From NCBI GenBank assembly GCA_028696515.1, contig JAQVGX010000005.1:1-36432 (forward strand): a stretch of 36,432 bases of DNA, in the 5' to 3' direction. This stretch comes from Candidatus Dojkabacteria bacterium. GTDB lineage: Bacteria > Patescibacteriota > Dojkabacteria > JAHIVN01. Made by a program: the position numbers and the translations under genes. The first letter of the stretch is position 1. Each line of letters opens with the position of its first letter. Positions 31,221 to 36,432 of the stretch are shown one piece after another. Below the pieces are notes generated by a model that saw only the letters and a program-made list of their open reading frames with translations, did no database searches and was not told where the DNA came from.

Positions 31221-32591
31221 CTACTCAAGGGTAAAATTTGCACATAACGTTTTTACTAGATCTCGAATTTTAGTAATTTCCTTATCCATTGATATCTGTT
31301 TATCAAATTCCTCAAACTCTAACGAGCTGTATTTTTTAGCAACCTCAACAACCTGATTTATCCAGCCGGCAATCATTGCCATCTCGTTTTCTTTCATCCC
31401 TCTTGTAGTAACTGTTGGTGTTCCTATTCTGATTCCCGAAGGGTCAACTGCGCTTCCAGTTTCAAAAGGCACTGTGTTTTTATTTGTTGTCATCCCAGCA
31501 TGGTCAAGTGCTCTGGCAATATATCTTCCAGATGATGTGTTACCTTTTGTCCCAATTTTTAGATCCTTATTTCTAAGGTCCACCAATATCAAGTGTTTAT
31601 CAGTACCGCCGGTCAGGATATCAAATCCCAGCTTAGATAATTCTGATGCTAATTTCTGAGCATTCCGAACCGTTTGTTCTGCATATCTCCTGAATTCTTT
31701 GCTCATAGCTTCCTTCAGACACACAGCGATTCCAGCTATGTTATTATCAAAGGGGCCTCCTTGAATGCCAGGGAAAACGGATCTGTCAACTGCTTTTGCT
31801 AATGATTTTTTTGATAGAATGATAGCCCCTCTGGGACCTCTTAATGTTTTGTGAGTTGTCATAGTGACTACATCAGCAATTCCAGCCGGGTTTTTACACA
31901 CTCTACCAGCGACGAGTCCTGCCTCATGAGCTATATCAGCCAGGTAATAAGCCCCAACAGATTTAGCAATTTTTCCCAAGCGTTCATAGTCTATTTCCCT
32001 GGGATACGCAGTTCCTCCCGAGATTATAAGCTTTGGTTTTTCTTTTTTGGCGATTCTTTCTATTTCGTCATAATCAAAAAGTTTGCTTTCTTTGTTTACT
32101 TTGTACTGAACGATATCGTAAAACTTTGCCACTAGTGAGATAGCTTTTTTTGTTCCTTTGTAAACTCGTTTACTCTTTTCTCCTGAAAGTCCCATATCGG
32201 GCCAAGACCAGCCATGAGAGAGATGCCCTCCGTCAGGCAGATACATACTGAGTATTTTGTCGCCAGGCCTTAACAATGCATTGTATACAGCAATATTTGC
32301 ATTGCTGCCGGCAAGAGCTTGAACATTTATTCCCCAGTTGTCGGGCACTTCAAAGACTTTGCGTGCTCTCTTTATACAAAGAGTCTCTATTTGATCTACT
32401 ATATCATTGCCTTCATAATATCTATTCAAAGCAGAACCTTCAGAATACTTGTGCATCAGTACAGACCCGACAGCATCTCGGACTGATTTAGATGTCCAGT
32501 TTTCAGAGGGAATTAGCTGAAGCTTTATTTTTTGCCTCTCATCTTCGTTTTCGATCAGAGTCAGAATTTGTTTGTCAGTCATTTGATTCAT
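31221..32591 (-). CDS. glyA: Serine hydroxymethyltransferase
   Basis: This PLP enzyme moves a one-carbon unit from serine to tetrahydrofolate, yielding glycine. The 456-residue protein has 'LIPSENWTS', 'KYSEGSALNRYYEGND', 'GSNANIAVYNALLRPGD' and the PLP Lys248 in 'VTMTTHKTLRGPRGA'. 'NRYYEGND' replaces the more common 'xRYYGG' block. It starts at ATG 32591, overlapping folD by four bases; a second ATG three codons in is possible. Together with FolD it supplies folate one-carbon units. Confidence 0.95.
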   Translation of the reverse strand: MNQMTDKQILTLIENEDERQKIKLQLIPSENWTSKSVRDAVGSVLMHKYSEGSALNRYYEGNDIVDQIETLCIKRARKVFEVPDNWGINVQALAGSNANIAVYNALLRPGDKILSMYLPDGGHLSHGWSWPDMGLSGEKSKRVYKGTKKAISLVAKFYDIVQYKVNKESKLFDYDEIERIAKKEKPKLIISGGTAYPREIDYERLGKIAKSVGAYYLADIAHEAGLVAGRVCKNPAGIADVVTMTTHKTLRGPRGAIILSKKSLAKAVDRSVFPGIQGGPFDNNIAGIAVCLKEAMSKEFRRYAEQTVRNAQKLASELSKLGFDILTGGTDKHLILVDLRNKDLKIGTKGNTSSGRYIARALDHAGMTTNKNTVPFETGSAVDPSGIRIGTPTVTTRGMKENEMAMIAGWINQVVEVAKKYSSLEFEEFDKQISMDKEITKIRDLVKTLCANFTLE

Positions 32592-33430
32592 TTAAGATTA
32601 TTTTGCTGGAGCTTTCTTAGCTTGAGTAAATTCTCGAAAAGACAAATAACAGTCAATGGTCCGATGCCATTTGGAACTGGGGTTACGGCTTTGGCCTTTT
32701 TGGCGACTGATTTTGTGTCGACATCTCCTGTTATCTTGCCTTTGACCTTAGTTATACCGACATCAATAATCACTGAATTGTTTGATATCATATCAGCCCT
32801 TATAAGACCCGCTTTTCCTACAGCGGTTACAACAATATCTGCATGTTTAGTGTGAGCTTTTAGGTCCTTGGTAAATTCATTGCATATTGTTATTGTTGCT
32901 CCTCTGGATAATAAGTAACCCGCAAGCGGTTTCCCTATAAGGTTTGAATCGTTTATGATTGTAACTTTTTTTGACTTGGACTGTATCTTTAGATTCCTTA
33001 GTACAGCAATTACAGCTTCAACTGTTGCCGGTCTTATAGCTAGAGGATCTCCTTTGATAGATTTCCCCAGATTCTCTGAAGAAAGGCCATCTACGTCTTT
33101 GATGGCTGAGATTCTATCCAACACTTTTGCTTTGTGAAATTCTTCTCTTATTGGAAGTTGTATAAAGTAGCCAGTGCAATTGGGATCTTGATTTAGGCTA
33201 TTACAAGTGGCTATTATATTATCAGGATTTATGTTTCTCTTAAATGTGTGTGTGTTGATCTTGATGCCAAGCTCCTGTGCAACTTTTGTCTTTTTTGCTA
33301 TGTATATTTCAGAAGCAGTATTCTTTTTGATGTATATTATATCCAGTTGTGGACAGGGCGCGCATCTCTTTAAAGATTTCTTTATTTCACGCAGCTTTTT
33401 TTTGAAAATGCGGTTGCAATTTACTACCAT
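32588..33430 (-). CDS. folD: Bifunctional methylenetetrahydrofolate dehydrogenase/cyclohydrolase FolD
   Basis: FolD interconverts 5,10-methylene-, methenyl- and 10-formyl-tetrahydrofolate. The 280-residue protein has the catalytic 'YIAKKTKVAQELGI' Lys block, 'GYFIQLPI', 'DVDGLSSENLG' and 'PVPNGIGPLT' (PVPGGVGPMT in most). The cofactor loop is 'INDSNLIGKPLAGYLL', where GRSxxVGxP is more usual. The stop overlaps glyA by four bases. The N-terminal region is Cys- and Lys-rich and diverged. Confidence 0.93.
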   Translation of the reverse strand: MVVNCNRIFKKKLREIKKSLKRCAPCPQLDIIYIKKNTASEIYIAKKTKVAQELGIKINTHTFKRNINPDNIIATCNSLNQDPNCTGYFIQLPIREEFHKAKVLDRISAIKDVDGLSSENLGKSIKGDPLAIRPATVEAVIAVLRNLKIQSKSKKVTIINDSNLIGKPLAGYLLSRGATITICNEFTKDLKAHTKHADIVVTAVGKAGLIRADMISNNSVIIDVGITKVKGKITGDVDTKSVAKKAKAVTPVPNGIGPLTVICLFENLLKLRKLQQNNLK

Positions 33431-33519
33431 TATAGGCTTGATTTATGTATAAGAATGGTGTATAAGATTTTATAACAATCCGAGAATTTATTCAAAAGCT
33501 TACTTTTTACTAGTTATAT

Positions 33520-34974
33520 ATGAAAAAAGTAGTCATTGGGTTTCGAGGGAAAGAATTGATAAAGTTTGAATCAGCTAGGCAGGCAGGAATATATCTTCTT
33601 GATCTTTTATTAAAATTGGGAATTCTTGCTTTAATAGCGGGGAATCCTCTTGCGCACGAATTTATTGATGCTTCCTCAAATGAACTTGCCGGCTATACTG
33701 GTATCTATCTTGGATCGATTTTCTGCTGGGGACTTCTTTTTATAAGGTCTATTGTTGTGGGAAAGGGGGCTTTTGGAAAAACAAAGTTTGATCTAGGGTT
33801 TATGAGTGTTCTTTTTTTCCTGCTGCTTGGTGTTTTATTCGCCAAGGACAGGGTTGTAGGAGTCTTTGGAAGGTTTGGAACTTGGTCTTACAGCATCATT
33901 ACCTTTCTTAGTGTTTCAGTTATCTACTACGTTACGACGATTGTGTTCAAATATTCTCGTGGAGTAAAGTGGCTGAGTCTAGGATTTATCTTATCGTTGT
34001 TAATCGGTGGTGTATATAATCTCATCTTGTTATCAAGCGATGAAAGCTCACCCTCTCTCGAATACCTGAGGTATGCTGTGGTATCAATTCCTTTAGCAAT
34101 TGGGACACTATTTATTTTAAGACGCAATTACTTGAAGATAGCTTCTGGATTAGTTGTTTTTTTTAATATAGTACTAGTAGGGTTGTATTCAAATTATCTT
34201 AGAGGCGCTATGTTTATATTAAGTGTAGGTGTCTTGAGTCTCTTTGTACTCTTTTACTTCTCCTTCTGGATAAGAAATTCATCATTGATAATAAACTTTG
34301 TCAAAAAGATTGTCACAAATATCAAAAATGCAAAAAGAATACTGAGTGAAGGAAAACGCGAAGTTTTGATACTCTTGATGATGATCTTCATGGCAGGCTG
34401 GATCATGGGATTTGGAATTTTCAGCATTAGCTATTACCAGGAAAACATAGGCCCATATGTCAGCAGCTGGGTTCGGGAAGATGTGCATAAAATGCAAGGT
34501 ATCCAGATGTGGCTGGTAGGCGGAAACGATCTATCAGAAGAATTCTCCTCCTTGGAAGTTTTAAATTTCCTCGGTAATTATGGTCTGCTCGGAGCAGTTT
34601 CTATGTTAATGTTGTTTTTAGCAGGGGTCTTTTATTCTGCAAAACTTACACTTAGATTATTGTACCAGGGAAGCTTTAGAAATATTATATTATTATCTGG
34701 GCTTTTTATAACTGTTACTGCTACTCTTGTAAATTTCATGATTTCTAGATTTTCACCAATGACATATCTGCTTTTTCTGGTAGTATTTAGTCTGCTCGCA
34801 ATTATTGATGATATTTTTAACAAACGTGAACTTTACGCACTTGTTAAGCCCGATAAAAAGTGGGGTAAAAATCAGTTAATTTTTAAAACCGGAGTGTCAA
34901 TTGCTGTTTTTGCTTTGTTTGTAGCAGGTATGCTGGGGATCCTGGATGGTCTGGACAAAGGGCTTCTTGGTTAG
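33520..34974 (+). CDS. Multi-spanning membrane protein, O-antigen ligase/polymerase-like
   Basis: This 484-residue protein has about 11-12 membrane segments and one larger soluble loop (about residues 305-350) before the last segments, the topology of Wzy/WaaL-type glycan polymerases and ligases. The loop includes 'REDVHKMQGIQMWLVGG' and 'LEVLNFLGNYGLLG', the latter similar to the conserved 'H-N-x-x-L-x-x-x-x-x-x-G-x-x-G' ending, though the His is absent. It could attach or polymerise surface glycan; it precedes the giant surface protein, which may be glycosylated. Medium confidence only. Confidence 0.55.
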   Translation: MKKVVIGFRGKELIKFESARQAGIYLLDLLLKLGILALIAGNPLAHEFIDASSNELAGYTGIYLGSIFCWGLLFIRSIVVGKGAFGKTKFDLGFMSVLFFLLLGVLFAKDRVVGVFGRFGTWSYSIITFLSVSVIYYVTTIVFKYSRGVKWLSLGFILSLLIGGVYNLILLSSDESSPSLEYLRYAVVSIPLAIGTLFILRRNYLKIASGLVVFFNIVLVGLYSNYLRGAMFILSVGVLSLFVLFYFSFWIRNSSLIINFVKKIVTNIKNAKRILSEGKREVLILLMMIFMAGWIMGFGIFSISYYQENIGPYVSSWVREDVHKMQGIQMWLVGGNDLSEEFSSLEVLNFLGNYGLLGAVSMLMLFLAGVFYSAKLTLRLLYQGSFRNIILLSGLFITVTATLVNFMISRFSPMTYLLFLVVFSLLAIIDDIFNKRELYALVKPDKKWGKNQLIFKTGVSIAVFALFVAGMLGILDGLDKGLLG

Positions 34975-35017
34975 ATTATCAGGTAAATATTCGGAATCAT
35001 ACATCAATCCTACATAT

Positions 35018-35068
35018 TTGTTTCTTTCCACGTTTGTGTTATATTGAATAACAAGTTTTTAACGGGAG
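35018..35068 (+). promoter_or_regulatory. Promoter and ribosome-binding site of the surface-protein gene
   Basis: TTGTTT (35018-35023), a 16-base spacer, then TATATT (35040-35045). GGGAG (35064-35068) lies 4 bases before ATG 35073 and is one of the few Shine-Dalgarno-like sites in the window, consistent with high expression. Confidence 0.6.
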
Positions 35069-35072
35069 TATT

Positions 35073-36432
35073 ATGCGCGGCTCAAAATTTCTGCTGATTT
35101 TCATTTTCCTTTTAACCGCAGCTCTTGGGGGAACTGCAATTTATATAGGCATTAGATTAAGCGAAGAGGGAGAAGTGACTCCGACTACGAGTGAAGCACA
35201 TGATGTTGGTGGCGCTGGATATGTCATGAAGATATGCGGTGCTGATGGACAAAGTGGTGACTGTACACCTGACCAGCCTGGGCTGCCCGAGAGCGAGTGG
35301 GCTACTAGAAATACTTCCTGGTGCAAGGGTTGTTCGTGGAATACTGCATCGAAAACTGGTCAATGTGCCCCTATTGGTTGTTCTTCAACAAATGAAGTTC
35401 AGATAAATAAATGTCTTCCGGGTGATAGTCAGTATTATTCTGGAGAGTGTAAGTGCGAAAAGTATTATGAAACAGTTACGGGTACAGTGAACTTTAGTGA
35501 TTATTTCAATACTCAAATTGATCCTTCTGATCCAAACGGTCTACCGAATGATTGTTATGTTATTCAGTTAGATGTCCGGTGCGACGGACATGCCAAAGAC
35601 TGGGTAACATGGAAAGGATATAAATTTGGGGATGCCAACTATTGTCGCCCGACAACAACTACTACAACAACTACTACAACTACTACGACAACTACTACGA
35701 CAACGACGACGACTACAACTACAACTACAACACCAACAACTACTACGACAACTACCTCCCCGCCAGCAGATACTTGTGACTGTGATATTATCCAGCGAAG
35801 TCCAAGCGGAGACAATCTATTACCTGGAACATATGTTACATATTTACTAAGTGCTGAGAATCAAGATGGGGAGACATGTATTCCTGATAATGTTGAGTGG
35901 GAGGTATCCGAAGGAAGCATGATTGAAATCGATAGAGGAGGAGATGATGGTCAGCATTGGATAATATACCGTATCCCCGATGCAGCGGAAGCCGGGTCTG
36001 ATATTTGTGTGGAAGGATCGGTTAACGGGAATCCGGTGACAAGCGGCTGCAGTGACTGCTTTACTGTCGGCCAGCAAGAATTTCCAGCTTACTCGGCTGT
36101 AAAGACTAGTGAAATAGAATGTATAAATAACAATACAGCAGCGCGAGTGACGTATACGATACACGTAAGGAACGTATCGGATGTAGAAGGAGTGATAGAG
36201 TATGTAGAAGATACGTATGATTCGAGATTCCAATCCAGCTGGATAAGCAACATAACACCAACGCCGGACTCACACAATGGGAATGTGATAAGGTGGGATA
36301 ATAACAATGGAGGGTATACATTAGCAGCAAATGACGGGGCGAGCGGAGGAGAAGATGAGATAGAGTTCAGCTACATAGTAACAGTACCATCAGAGTATTT
36401 TGGTACATATGAGAATGGGGAGTTTGAGCCAT
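35073..36432 (+). CDS. Giant surface protein, N-terminal part (runs off the window)
   Basis: The frame opens at ATG 35073 and has no stop up to the window end (453 complete codons). It begins with a signal/anchor peptide ('MRGSKFLLIFIFLLTAALGG'), then a Cys-rich region (about residues 55-190, some 12 Cys), a Thr-rich linker, an Ig-like domain (about 230-330) with Cys pairs, and finally a DUF11-type module with 'RVTYTIHVRNVSDVEG' and 'FSYIVTVPSEYFGTY'. Such proteins are adhesins or S-layer parts. From about 36112 the codons change: nine of nine Ile codons are ATA and T-ending codons become rare. The Thr-rich linker may be O-glycosylated. Confidence 0.75.
   Translation, partial: MRGSKFLLIFIFLLTAALGGTAIYIGIRLSEEGEVTPTTSEAHDVGGAGYVMKICGADGQSGDCTPDQPGLPESEWATRNTSWCKGCSWNTASKTGQCAPIGCSSTNEVQINKCLPGDSQYYSGECKCEKYYETVTGTVNFSDYFNTQIDPSDPNGLPNDCYVIQLDVRCDGHAKDWVTWKGYKFGDANYCRPTTTTTTTTTTTTTTTTTTTTTTTTTTTPTTTTTTTSPPADTCDCDIIQRSPSGDNLLPGTYVTYLLSAENQDGETCIPDNVEWEVSEGSMIEIDRGGDDGQHWIIYRIPDAAEAGSDICVEGSVNGNPVTSGCSDCFTVGQQEFPAYSAVKTSEIECINNNTAARVTYTIHVRNVSDVEGVIEYVEDTYDSRFQSSWISNITPTPDSHNGNVIRWDNNNGGYTLAANDGASGGEDEIEFSYIVTVPSEYFGTYENGEFEP
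35652..35756 (+). repeat. ACN trinucleotide repeat encoding a poly-Thr linker
   Basis: Twenty-seven consecutive Thr codons (35652-35732) are followed by Pro and seven more Thr (35736-35756), then Ser-Pro-Pro. The codons vary among ACA, ACT, ACG and ACC, so it is an impure repeat held by selection for Thr rather than a fresh slippage tract. It separates the Cys-rich and Ig-like parts of the surface protein. Confidence 0.9.

Noticed and set aside
35652-35756. CRISPR-like or satellite repeat array
   Set aside because: The repeat is a codon-phased ACN run within an open frame, without spacers.
35847-36233. Minus-strand 128-residue open frame
   Set aside because: It is the shadow of the surface-protein gene in its T-poor region; the peptide is His/Ser/Tyr-rich without family features.

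Overview
ORGANISM. The window is AT-rich bacterial DNA read with the standard code: TAA, TAG and TGA all end ordinary genes. The gene content suggests a Candidate Phyla Radiation (Patescibacteria) genome, perhaps Dojkabacteria/WS6 or a relative; this placement is from general familiarity and was not tested. Signs pointing that way are many short genes with weak or absent Shine-Dalgarno sequences, several promoters whose -10 box lies 7-9 nt before the start codon (probable leaderless mRNAs), DUF5654/SPFH/DUF2085 membrane proteins, a GatCAB amidotransferase cluster and a large Thr-rich surface protein.

LAYOUT. 1-7100: an ECF sigma factor, an MFS transporter, a Rossmann methyltransferase-like protein, a DUF362 protein, a NatAB-type ABC exporter and a convergent ABC-F ATPase. 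7150-16190: RsmE (interrupted by an in-frame TAG), a superoxide reductase domain behind a long Pro/Gln-rich tail, membrane-anchored GH18 and GH1 glycosidases, a possible 2H phosphoesterase, a GxxExxY nuclease-fold protein, SanA, a SprT-like metalloprotease, a deoxyribosyltransferase-like enzyme fused to a ribbon-helix-helix domain, and a polysaccharide deacetylase. 16300-22100: a membrane protein, then the main finding, an Asn/Gln-rich leader peptide with an attenuator-like set of hairpins in front of tRNA-Asn(GTT), gatC, gatA, msrB, msrA and gatB. 22180-30740: a PEGA protein, DUF1653, an SPFH protein, DUF5654, tsaE, a DHH phosphoesterase, tsaB, recJ and a DUF2085 protein, nearly all on the + strand. 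30740-33430: a minus-strand folate cluster folD-glyA-(59-aa protein)-yggU. 33520-36432: an O-antigen-ligase-like membrane protein and the 5' part of a giant surface protein that runs off the window.

HOW IT FITS. GatCAB converts Asp-tRNA(Asn) and Glu-tRNA(Gln) to Asn-tRNA(Asn) and Gln-tRNA(Gln). The leader peptide upstream has 6 Asn and 3 Gln in 18 codons. Its hairpins can fold in two mutually exclusive ways, as in the trp and his attenuators, so shortage of charged tRNA-Asn (or tRNA-Gln) could raise transcription of the tRNA and of the enzyme that completes its charging. MsrA/MsrB within the gat cluster and a superoxide reductase domain elsewhere indicate defence against oxidants. Secreted or anchored glycosidases, deacetylase, SanA, NatAB, PEGA and surface proteins point to active cell-envelope biology. 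No gene-free stretch exceeds 300 bases. I saw no rRNA, CRISPR array, transposase or prophage.
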